DNA of 64,000 nucleotides from Melastoma dodecandrum (lineage: Eukaryota > Streptophyta > Magnoliopsida > Myrtales > Melastomataceae), in NCBI GenBank assembly GCA_029817715.1, contig JARUPY010000606.1, positions 8,742,001 to 8,806,000 on the forward strand, given 5' to 3'. This document shows, piece by piece, positions 54,204 to 64,000 of this stretch. How positions within the stretch are numbered: position 1 is the first letter of the stretch; every line of letters begins with the position of its first letter. Position numbers and translations under genes: made by a program. A model generated the notes under the pieces. The model was not told the DNA's origin, made no database searches, and was given only the letters and a program-made list of their open reading frames with translations.

Positions 54204-55230
54204 GGCAAAATATACGTTTTTAGCCCTAAGTATTGTCGAACTTTCTTTTGTATCAACATTTTCTTTACTATATAAAAACGTCCGTAACTTTGTATTGTAC
54301 CTTTTTTCTGGCAAATTCGTGATGGCGTTACTCCGGAGTCTGACGTGGCTTTTGACGGCATCCTACGTGGCTACGTGTAAGAAGAAAAAGGCAAAATATA
54401 CGTTTGTAGCCCTAAGTATGGTCGAACTTTCTTTTATGTCAACATTTTACTTTGTTATATGAAAATGTCCGCAACTATGTGTTGTACCTTTTTTTCTAGC
54501 CAATTCGTAATGGCGTTACGCCTTACCATGATGCGGCAGTAATGGAGTCGTGCGTGTATCTTGATGTGGCAATCCTACTTGGACAAAAAACCACAACGTA
54601 GGACAAAATATGCCACGTCCCACAAGAGGAGTATGACGGTCCCGATATGGCACTATTAAGTGTTAAAACTAAAAAAAGTTGAAGGAAGGTTGGGGTTCTT
54701 CCCCAAAGGCTTTTATCCCGAAAACCTAGCTCTAATTGTTTCTTTCTCAAATGTCAGAAGGCGAGCACCACCCATTCCACCCTCCCGTAACCCATCATCA
54801 CCACCTGCCGCGTCACCGCCGTCAGAAGCATTCTCACCGCGTCATCAAGCAGCCACATCAAGATACACGTAGGACTCCTTTATTGCCACGTCATGGTAAG
54901 GCGTAACACCGTTTCGAATTGGCTAGGAAAAAGGTACAACACATAGTTGCGGACATTTTCATAGAACAAAGTAAAATGTTGACAGAAAAGAAAGTTAGAT
55001 CATACTTAGGGCTACAAACATATATTTTGTCTTTTTCTTACACGTAGCATTGCCACCTCAACACCCACGTAGGACGTCGTCAAAGTCACGTCAGACTCCA
55101 GGGTAACGCCGTCACGAATTGGCTAGAAAAAGGGTACAATACAAAGTTGCGGACGTTTTTATATAGCAAAGAAAAATGTGAACACAAAAGAAAGTTCGAC
55201 CATACTTAAGGCTAGAAGCGTATATTTTGC
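54204..55230. mobile_element. Foldback/MULE-like non-autonomous element, ~1.03 kb
   Basis: Begins GGCAAAATATACG and ends CGTATATTTTGC. The two arms are inverted copies (TAGCCCTAAGTAT, GTCGAACTTTCTTTTGT, AATTGGCTAG...). Each arm contains two direct copies of the same ~170-190-bp module (54205 and 54393; inverted at ~54900 and ~55085). A perfect 10-bp direct repeat ATTTTGTTTA flanks it (54194-54203 and 55231-55240). The GC-richer centre (~54740-54880) could be captured sequence. No transposase. Confidence 0.75.
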
Positions 55231-55246
55231 ATTTTGTTTAAAAAAA

Positions 55247-55813
55247 AGCAAAATATATTCCACCTCAATTTTGAGCCAATTTTCTATTTTGTCATTAATT
55301 TGTTTTGTTATATTATTTTGTCATCAACTTTTGTTTTTATTTTGATTTTTGTCAATCTTGAATTTTTTCTAGCGAAAACCAAACAAAGCCTTAATATAGT
55401 CCGACTCGTGTCCTATAATAATGGAGTTCCAACATCTTATTCATTTGTCTCATAATCCACTTTATCCATAGTAGCAACCCATAATAGAACATTATCCGAC
55501 ATTCATAGATTTTACGTATTTTTTGACCGCATCAGCAAGTATCGTCTAACTTCTGCTTTCAATTCACTTGATTTGTCCATCAAAATTTTGAAATAAAAAA
55601 CATACGAGAGGTTTCAATATTATTTCTCATTTTTTGTATTTTTTTTATTTTCTAGTCGATAAATGAAAATTGTGTATTAAGGTCTGTTAAGCTGACGCGT
55701 GATAATATTCAAGATTGGCCAAAATTAAAATAAACGTATTATATAACAAATTAAGTTAATGACAAAATAATAAGTTGACTCAAAATTAAGGTTATAAATT
55801 AATATTTTGCCTT
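55247..55813. mobile_element. Second foldback element, ~570 bp
   Basis: Starts GCAAAATAT and ends ATATTTTGC; inner blocks CTCAATTTTGAG, TATTTTGTCATTAA and GTTATATTA recur inverted near the right end (55740-55800). TTAAAAAA-type sequence flanks both sides. Its terminal bases resemble those of the neighbouring 1-kb element. Confidence 0.5.
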
Positions 55814-56161
55814 AAAAAAGCACAAAGTACTTTTTCTTTCTTATTATATTTATTGTTGAAAAAGCACCCAGTGTTAATGTTATCCCATGAGCTTAAATCT
55901 CATGCTACGAAACGTGCAACGGCAGAGAGGAAGAGGATCAATTCCGATCACCCCTCCCTTGGCGGCTTTCTCCGGTTCACGAAACTTTGGTACTAACAAA
56001 TAACAAGGAAATCGGAGGAAACATAATCCATTTTTCAAAAGGGTGTTGAGGATTTCTGGAATTTATTAAAATTACAGTCCCCCACGAGGCGAGGACGAAA
56101 TCTTTTTTCTCCCAAAAAAAAAAAAAAATGTTTGAACAGCTACACAGCCCTAACTCCCTCT
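55814..56161. other. GA20-oxidase upstream region
   Basis: Promoter side of the GA20-oxidase gene with an A run at ~56116-56129. No other gene or repeat seen. Confidence 0.45.
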
Positions 56162-56168
56162 TATAAAA
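56162..56168 (+). promoter_or_regulatory. TATA box of the GA20-oxidase gene
   Basis: TATAAAA 124 bp before the ATG. A second TATAAAA at 56257 lies too near the ATG to leave a leader. Confidence 0.5.
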
Positions 56169-56291
56169 GAGTCCAACACCTGCTGCAACACATCGGTCGG
56201 TCCGTCCGTCCCTCACTGAACGGCCGTCCTTCTTTGGATTTTGTTGTATCATTTATTATAAAACTCAATCCCACCCTTTTCCCTTCATGCA

Positions 56292-57625
56292 ATGGCCATC
56301 GATTGCATCTCCCCCTCCTCTGAAGCCAAAGACCTCCACCTCCCTACTAAAACCCTCGTCTTCGACGCCTCCGTTATCAACGACAACATCCCTGACCAAT
56401 TCATTTGGCCCCATGACGAGAGGCCACGTTCCGATTCTCACCTCCTCGTCCCCCTCATCGACTTGCAGGGTTTTCTCTCCGGGGACCCTGTCGCCTCCTT
56501 GGAGGCTTCTAGGGTTGTCAGGGACGCCTGTTGCAAGCACGGCTTCTTCCTCGTTTCTAACCACGGGGTCGACTGTAGGCTCATCTCCGACGCCAATCAT
56601 TGCATGGACAGGTTCTTCGGGTTATCACTGAGCGAAAAGCAGAGGGCCCAGCGGAAGCTCGGGGAGAGTCACGGATACACCAGCAGCTTCACCGGCAGGT
56701 TCCACTCTAAGCTCCCCTGGAAGGAGACCCTCTCTTTCAGGTACTCTGCCGAGGAGGGTTCCTCCAAAGTCGTCGAGGATTACTTGGTGGATGCCATGGG
56801 GGACCAGTTCAGGCAGTCCGGGTAATTATTATGGCCTACCGCACCTTACATCTATGCCGAGGTTTGATTAGGATAATTACATGTTCGCTTTCTCATTGTT
56901 TTGCAGTAGGATTTATCAGGAGTACTGCGACGCCATGAGCACCTTGTCCCTAAGTATCATGGAGCTGCTAGGGATAAGCCTGGGGGTCGGCCGGAACTGC
57001 TTCCGGGACTTCTTTGAAGGAAATGATTCGATAATGAGGCTGAATTACTACCCTCCCTGCCAGAAACCCGACATGACCCTGGGAACGGGTCCTCATTGTG
57101 ATCCGACATCCCTGACGATCCTTCACCAGGACCAGGTCGGAGGCCTGGAGGTCCTCGTCGATGATAAGTGGCACTTAGTCCTGCCACACGTCAACACGTT
57201 TGTTGTCAATATTGGCGACACCTTCATGGTAATAACTGAAGAGAATTTTGAAAACCGTTAATGGTTTTGTTTCAAGACTCCTGATTAATGTGAATGACCT
57301 AAAAAAGGAAGCTGAGTTTAGACTAACGGGAAACTATTTTGGATATCAGGCCCTTTCCAACGGGATATACAAGAGCTGCCTGCACCGGGCAGTGGTGAAC
57401 AGCACCAGGACAAGGAAATCGCTGGCCTTCTTTCTCTGCCCGAGCAAGGAAAAGTTGGTGAGACCACCAAAGGAACTAATGGAGACGGGGAGAGAGTACC
57501 CCGACTTCACATGGCCGATGCTGCTTGAGTTCACTCAGAAACACTACAGGGCAGACATGAATACGCTCCAAGCATTCAGCAGTTGGCTCCAGCAATCCCA
57601 GCTGAACACAAGTACCCCCAGTTAG
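56292..57625 (+). CDS. GA20ox: Gibberellin 20-oxidase, 3 exons
   Basis: Exons 56292-56821, 56907-57228, 57350-57625; 375 residues, the usual length, and the standard three-exon GA20ox structure. A 2-oxoglutarate/Fe(II) dioxygenase of the cytosol that converts GA12/GA53 stepwise to GA9/GA20. Signatures: [11 protein letters not shown] (GA20ox-specific), [10 protein letters not shown] (2-oxoglutarate/product motif), iron ligands in GPHCDPTSL and LHRAVVNS, and [10 protein letters not shown] with the 2-oxoglutarate-binding Arg. The C-terminal block [19 protein letters not shown] is also diagnostic. No lesion seen. Such genes are normally under gibberellin feedback, but I see no specific site in the sequence to show it. 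Confidence 0.95.
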
Positions 57626-58668
57626 GGAAGGGAGGGTGTTGTTAATTATCTTCGATTTCGCGGGTGTGTGTAGAAAGGGCGATGATGTTTTTTGTGGTTT
57701 TAGCTTTGAGCAATGGGGAGAAGTATGAATGGTGCCTCTGTCATGTAAAAATTTCCATCTTATGGCAAAAGAAGGGGGGGGGGGGTCTTCAAGTTTTATC
57801 CTCATATATTTTAGATGAGAGAATATCTGGTGGGGTTTTTTTCTATTAATAATGCAATAAACCTTAGCGGAGTTCAAATAATTGTGTGTACCGTAGAATT
57901 TCCAGCTAGTCGGTACAAAAGACAATATAATTGGTTGGTTGGTTGGGGGGTGGGGGGATGTTTTGCAACACAAAATGATATGAAAATGGCAGTGAGGAAA
58001 TCCCAGGCCCAGGAGATAAACCAGGGGGAGAGGAAGAAGGATCCTGCTGAAACTTGTAGCTCGACATCTACATGCAGAAACGGTACAAAAATATCGGGGC
58101 AGAACCCACCAAAACATTGAATGATTCAGGGATATATGCTTCCGATCCATTTGAGCATCTGGACAAGACAGGGAGAGGGAGAGGGAGAAGGTGTGTGTAT
58201 CTGCAGATTTGTTTTGGATCATGTTATGATGATTTGCTGTGTATCTGGTGTGTCTTGTGCCGCAGGATATGACATCGTGGGTGTCCCACGGTGTTTGTCC
58301 GTTTCAATACCAAGAAAAAGGACAAAATTCCCTCCTCCTCCTCCTCCTCGACCTTGTGCTCTCCCATCCCATCCCATCTCATCTCATCTCATCCCGTGTG
58401 TGTGTGTTTGAGCCTTCATCGTCCGAGGGCAATTACCTTGAGGGCCCCCCTCCTGCTGCAACCAAACAACCAACTCGGGAGTCCCCTACCCACACCCACA
58501 CAAGATACCAAACAAAATGCAGGAGTCTCAGATTTCTACAGTCCTTTCATGGATTTCCGTAGACCCTAACACACACACACACACGGGTGGTCATTTGCCT
58601 CATTTTGGCTCCTCAACTCAGTTGTAGGTAGCTCCTGTTTATCATTCCTAAGAAAAAGGAGTACTTAC
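57626..58668. other. Intergenic
   Basis: 3' flank of the GA20-oxidase. Poly-G at ~57775-57785, (GAGAGG)-like at ~58170-58187, (CTC)n at ~58331-58348, TCCCATC/TCATC pentamers at ~58363-58395 and (CA)n at ~58570-58584. No gene. Confidence 0.6.
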
Positions 58669-60861
58669 TGTTGGGACGGTTTTGATGATGAACCGGACCC
58701 TCTGTACTACAGAAGGTCGAACATTCTATTCTACAGAAGCGTCTATTATTAAGGACTTCTTGTAAGAATTATTTTTGTAATTAAATAATTAGTTATCAAT
58801 TATTTAATTACGAAATATGCTTTACCACGATTTGGTTTCCAAATAATCATATTGGAGATAATATTTCTTATAGAAGGAAATAAGATCTCTATTTATGGAA
58901 ATGTTCTACTAGTTGGTCTACAGGCTTCTGTAAGCTCTTACGACCTCTATATGACCGTTATTTGGATACCTATCACCACCACCTATCCAGATACATTCTC
59001 ACGTGTGTCTTTATCAAGATGGAACAAATATTTACCCCAATGGAAACAAATCTTCAATTGTTTCCATCTGTAGAAGGCTATCGAGCAGAACCTTCTGCGA
59101 TACCTTCTGTGCTGCATTATTTAGGGAAACTATCATATTCTTATTTTATTTTGATATGATTATCTTCCTTGCTGAATGTATGCACGTGTATATCATTTTA
59201 TCTATTTTGTAAACTAACTTTTAATTTCTTGTTTTGCAGATTTCGTTTTTATCTTTTTCCATTTATATTTTCTTCTTAGGCTTTATGTATAAAAGGCCAT
59301 GCTCTCTCCCATTCATATACAATACACAAACACCACAACATACTCATATACTTCACGAAATTATCCATCCCATTCTGTCCAGAGAGAGCGTGAGCTTCAT
59401 TGGTTTTAACTTCCTTAGTTCTCTCATTCTTTCATTCGTTTTGAGTTAGTCACACGAGGAGCACTAGCGACGGACGGCTGCATCGTTGGTGAAACCTTAT
59501 GGGAGAGTGACTCGGGGGCTCGAGGGACTCGGCTGGAAGCTGCGAGACGTTGTTGGAAGCGTGTGTACGTGGGCAACGTGCAGCGGGCCGCAGAGAAGGG
59601 CTGAACCTCGGGAGCACAGAAGGTGAGGGACTAACCAGCTTTTGTTGTGTAGAACTCTGTGTGCAGGAACCTAGGACGGAGGCTGCCGTCTGCTTGCGTG
59701 GGGTTTGCCGCGTGCTTGCGCAGGGTATGCTGCGTGCTTGCGTAGGGTATGCTACGTGCTTGTGTGGGGTACGCCACATAGTCGCTATCTCGAGGAGATC
59801 GTGCAGGTCGTGTGGAGCCGCCGGAGGGAAAATCTATCCTTGAACAGGAGTCGTTGTTCGCTTGCGTAGGGTCCGCTACGTGCTCGCGTGGGGTACGCCA
59901 CGAAGTCGTTTTCCTTAAGAGGATTGCGCATTTGGTTACCTTGTTAGTCACGTTAAATCGTGCAACCCGCTGTAGTACAGAATCCTACGGGTCTGTGCAT
60001 ACATTTTCCTTGTCACTTTTACTACAGAACCTCACGGTCTGTTCAGTAGAAGGTCGACTACCCTTAGTACAGAATCTTTCAGATCTGTGCTTCACAATTA
60101 AGTCATTTCCTATACAGAACCTTCTGTTGTGGATTGACATACTCGACACAGAACCTTACGGTCTGTGCTATACCTTCTGTGATACAGAATCCTTGGATCT
60201 GTTCTATAGAAGGTTGACGTCTCTAGTACAGAATCACTTGATCTGTGCTATAGAAGGTTAACACATTCGATACAGAACCCTCTGGTCTGTATTGTGCCTT
60301 ACCTTCTTCGACACATAACCTTCTAGTCTGTGTTGTGCCTAACGTTCTACGATACAGAACCTTCTGGTCTGTATTGTGCCTTACCTTCTTCGACACAGAA
60401 CCTTCGGGTTTGTGTTGTGCCTAACGTTCTACGATACAGAACCTTCTGGTCTGTATTGAGCCTAAGTTACTATAGTACAGAACCTCAGTGTTTGTGCTTC
60501 GTAACAAACCTCTACGGTACAGAACCTTCTGGTCTGTGCTCTGCCACTCAAGCCTCTATTGTACAGAACCTACGGGTCTGCTTTTAGTTGCTATCACTTG
60601 TGTAACTTGTACTGAGATACATTTGAGTGGAAACCATCCAAATATCTGGGTGAAGAGTGGACGTAAGCAATTTGCTGAACCACTATAAAAATCCTTGTGT
60701 CCATCAAACAAATTTGCGTACACAATCAAACGTTCTGTCGTACAGAAACTTACAGGCTCTGTTTAACAGAAGCTTTTCATTCCGCTGCGGGGTAAAACGA
60801 AAAATTGTTAAAATCCAATTTTGGAGATTAACACTAATTCACCCCCCCTCTTAGTGTAACA
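58669..60861 (+). repeat. 5' LTR of the Copia element (~2.19 kb)
   Basis: TGTT...AACA ends. TATAAAAG at 59288-59295 is the likely promoter. Its second half (59970-60595) is an array of ACAGA-(8 nt)-TCTGT inverted repeats. The 3' partner is outside the window, so the length is tentative. Confidence 0.65.
59288..59295 (+). promoter_or_regulatory. LTR TATA box
   Basis: TATAAAAG within the 5' LTR, about 620 bp from its start. Confidence 0.5.
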
Positions 60862-60862
60862 A

Positions 60863-60878
60863 TTGGTATCAGAGCGGG
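60863..60878 (+). other. Primer-binding site, initiator Met-tRNA
   Basis: TTGGTATCAGAGCGGG directly follows the LTR and contains the full TGGTATCAGAGC complement of the plant initiator tRNA 3' end. Confidence 0.85.
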
Positions 60879-61346
60879 TTCAACAGAGGCTTAACAGCTT
60901 GTTGTAGATCCTTGAAAAGCTCTTTCCAGCTACACACTCTTCTCCACAGAAGCTCTTAGCTCTGTGACTGTTGCTATTCTGTAGAAGCCTACGCTCTATC
61001 AGAATCAACCCGCTACTGCACAGAAGCTTTAAGCTCTGTGAAAATCTACCCGGTTATATTCTGTAGAAGCTTTCGCTCTATCAGAATTTAACCTCTGTTC
61101 CACAGAAACACCTTGTTCTGTGAGAAACGATTTGTTGCTCTACTTTGTAGAAGCCTACATTCTACAGAAGCATACGATCTGTAAACATCACGGTTGGCAT
61201 TTTCTGAAGAAGCCTATCGCTCTGCGAATCCAAAAACTACAGCTTGACAGCTGATTTCTACCCAACAGAAGCTTGCTTCTTTGTCAACGTTCTATTCGTC
61301 AACGTTCTGTTCTATAGAAGTTTTATACTCTATACGAATTGAACAA

Positions 61347-63954
61347 ATGGCTGAAAACTATAATGTGCCTAAACCACATGTTGGGAATCCTCCCATTTTC
61401 GATGGTAAGAATTTTGCCTATTGGAAAATTCGAATGAGCGCATTCGTTAATGCTATCGACGAAGACTTATGGTCTTATATAGAAGATGGTCCACCTTCTA
61501 TACCTGAGAACCAACGATTTGATCGAGAAGGTCATCCTACAAGGGAATACCTTAAGATCAGACGACTCACTAAAACGGCAAAGTATTTGATGTTCAATGC
61601 TATGTCAGAAGGTGAATTCGTCAAAGTTTCAACTTGCACTTCGGGCAAGGAAATCTGGGACAAGCTTGTCACCATGTATATTGGGACAGACCAGATAAGA
61701 GAAACTAAGGTGAATTTCTTAATTCACCAATATGAAAATTTTACTATGAAGGCTGATGAATCTGTAGAACAAATGTTCCAGAGACTCAACCTCCTAGTCG
61801 ATGCCCTAACTCATTTGGGCAAATCCTATCAAAACTCTGAGCTAGTTCGAAAGGTTCTGCGTACTCTACCCAAATCTTGGGAAGCCAAGAAAACGGCTAT
61901 AGAGGAAGCTAAAGACCTCTCTACTCTTCGACTAGATCAGTTGATGAGCTCCTTAATCTCGTGTGAGATGGAAAGATCCTCTCAACCTGATATAAAGAGA
62001 GCACCTGTTGCTTTCAGAGCATCAGAAGAACCCACAGAAGGTTCGGATGATGAAGCAGAAGCTGATTCGGATGATGAACTTGCAATGATAGCTAAACGTC
62101 TTTTGCAGTTCGCCTCCAAAAAGCGCTTCAACAAGAGAAGCCAAAATCACATGGACCCGAAGTTGGTCACATGCTTTGAATGCAAAAAGAAAGGACACTA
62201 CAAAACAGAATGTCCTTTACTTAAAGAAAAGGAGAAACCTTCTCCTAAATACAAGTCCAAGAAAGCAATGGCTAATTGGGCAGAACTTGATGATGAGGAA
62301 GCACTCATGTGCCTCATAGCTCACACAGAAACTCAAAATGAATTACATACCTGCTTTCAAACAGAAACTGTTGAAAGTGAATGGTATCTGGATAGTGGAT
62401 GCTCCAGGCACATGACCGGAGACCCATCCAAATTTTCCCAACTGACTCTGCAGAATTCGGTGACAATAGCAAAGGCTCTGTCATTGGCAAAGGTACCATT
62501 GGAAATTCTAACTCCATGGTCATAGATGAGGTTCTGTTGGTTACAGAACTCAAACATAATTTGCTGAGCATTAGCCAGCTTTGTGACAAAGGTTATGAAA
62601 TAACTTTTGATCAAGATAAGTGTTCCGGAATCCTAAACAATGAAGTTCGCTTCATTGGGAACCGTAAAGGGAACATCTACTCCTTGACTCAGAATAGCTT
62701 CTGTACTACAGAAAGTTGCCTTCTGTCAGTCAAAGATGAAAGCCTACTATGGCATAGAAGGTTGGGACACTCCAACTTCAAATTGTTATCCAAGCTTGTG
62801 AAAAAGGATTTGGTTAAGGGATTACCCAATATCCGTTTTGAGCATGACAGCTTCTGTGAAGCATGTTCTCTTGGAAAACAAACTAAGTCTTCATTCAAAT
62901 CTAAGAATGAAGTCTCTACTTCTCAACCTCTTGAACTTCTACATATGGATCTATTCGGACCTACTAGAGTTCAGAGTGTCGGTGGTAGAAGGTACTGTCT
63001 AGTTGTAGTTGATGACTACTCTAGATACACTTGGGTAAATTTCTAACTCACAAAAGCGATGCTTTTGAAACTTTCATTAAGCTAGCTAAGAAATTACAGA
63101 ATGAAACTGGTTCTTCTGTAAAAGCTATAAGAACGGATCATGGTACTGAGTTTGAAAACCATGATTTCGCTACTTTCTGTGACGAACATGGTATCGATCA
63201 CAATTTTTCCGCACCATATACTCCTCAACAAAATGGAGTAGCAGAACGGAAAAATAGAACTCTAATAGACATGGCTAGAACCATGATATGTGAGAGCTCT
63301 GCTCCACAGAACCTATGGGCAGAAGCTGTTAATACAGCCTGCTACATATCAAACAGGGTTCTACTTAGACCCATCCTTGAGAAAACTCCCTATCAACTAT
63401 ACAAGGGGAGAAAACCGAACATCTCCTATTTCCACTCCTTTGGAAGTCCATGTTTCATCTTGAGACCTTCTAAGGACAATATAGGAAAGTTCGAAGCTAA
63501 GACAGATGAGGGCATCTTTCTTGGATACTCTCTGTCTAACAAAGCTTACAGAGTTCTAAACAAAAGAACTTCTTCTACAGAGGAGTCTATTAATGTAAAA
63601 ATTAATGACCTACCTACTATCAATACAAGAGATATTATATCTCTAGAACCTACAGAAGATGCTGTAGAATCTCCACCCTCTACGAAAGAGAAGGGTGAAC
63701 CCTCTGTTCATGAATCTAAAAATGATCTTGAACAAATAAATGATCATTCTGAAGAACATTCTCAGAATAATCAACAAAGCGATATTAGAGCACCTGCTCT
63801 TTATCAAAGACGGCATCCTATAGACCAAGTCATAGGAGACCTTAACAGAGGCATACAGACAAGACACTCTATAAATGCCTACTATGAACACTTTGCTTTT
63901 ATTTCACAGAAGGAGCCAGAGAGTTTTGATGAAGCTCTTAATGATCCGGATTGA
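61347..63954 (+). pseudogene. Copia gag-pol (gag, protease, integrase), frame-broken
   Basis: Gag begins MAENYNVPKPHVGNPPIFDG at 61347 and includes FAYWKIRMSAFV, the UBN2-type region and the zinc knuckle CFECKKKGHYKTEC (~62170). The protease active site is WYLDSGCSRHMTG (~62383). One frame change near 62455 follows. The pre-integrase zinc domain (LLWHRRLGHSNFKLL, CEACSLGKQ) and the integrase core (LLHMDLFGPT, then DHGTEFEN and HNFSAPYTPQQNGVAERKN) come next, split by a one-base deletion near 63038. A TGA at 63952 stands where relatives have Trp, just before the reverse transcriptase. The 5' leader (60879-61346) has further ACAGAAG/CTCTGT repeats. Confidence 0.9.
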
Positions 63955-64000
63955 ATACTTGCTATGCAAGAGGAGCTTAATCAATTCGAAAGGAATAAAG

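Larger units (their letters stand above)
58669..64000 (+). mobile_element. Copia LTR retrotransposon, cut by the window end
   Basis: Starts at TGTTGGGACGG; the LTR ends in TGTAACA at 60861 just before a primer-binding site. Gag-pol order is gag, protease, integrase (Copia order), running off the window before reverse transcriptase. Frame lesions at ~62455, ~63038 and a stop at 63952 make this copy defective. The very long LTR and the gag/integrase sequence suggest the Sirevirus/Maximus side of Copia, but I cannot prove that without the envelope-like or RT region. Confidence 0.9.

Noticed and set aside
60863..60878. tRNA gene (TGGTATCAGAGC)
   Set aside because: This is the primer-binding site complementary to initiator tRNA, with no cloverleaf around it.

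Overview
This is nuclear DNA of a flowering plant, most likely a eudicot; I cannot name the species. The evidence is genes split by short introns with GT-AG (occasionally GC-AG) borders, land-plant families (GA20-oxidase, YSL, PMT, SR protein RS40/41, BAG, COR27/28-like), Mutator-like and Copia/LTR elements of plant type, and a plastid ycf2 fragment inserted in the nucleus. All gene models below were built by reading splice sites and checking that codon phase is kept.

Layout. 1-20 kb is a gene island: a CCHC zinc-knuckle protein (+), actin-depolymerising factor (-), COR27/28-like clock/cold protein (+), a broken anther-type lipid-transfer gene (-), a PMT15-18-like methyltransferase (-), an F-box protein (-), a small unrecognised gene (-) whose 5' leader has been amplified into a ~2.1 kb array of ~221-bp repeats, a 3'-truncated YSL metal-nicotianamine transporter (+), and a BAG co-chaperone (+). 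20.7-23.6 kb holds a ycf2 fragment of plastid origin followed by a degenerate LTR retroelement that carries a PHD finger resembling those of ATX3/4/5 histone methyltransferases.

23.7-32.8 kb is a nearly complete 9,080-bp Mutator-like element (MULE). It has ~800-bp terminal inverted repeats, a 9-bp target-site duplication with two transitions, an apparently intact FAR1-type transposase gene (-), and a convergent 13-exon gene (+) joining a plant-mobile-domain-like region to a Ulp1-type cysteine protease with a His-Asp-Cys triad. This is the most interesting system in the window. 42.4-48.8 kb is a second, unrelated and decayed MULE: a MuDR-type transposase pseudogene plus a MAIN-like plant-mobile-domain pseudogene, with arrays of short palindromes at both ends.

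Between and after the MULEs are the SR splicing factor RS40/41-like (-), the PEPKR1-like kinase (-), a small LysM protein (+), a DUF662/ACIP1-like coiled-coil protein (-), two small foldback elements, and a gibberellin 20-oxidase (+). The window ends inside a Copia element whose long LTR contains an array of ACAGA...TCTGT inverted repeats.

The host genes do not form a pathway together; they are ordinary single-copy-type genes. The coherent multi-gene unit is the first MULE, where transposase and protease genes are convergent within shared inverted termini.
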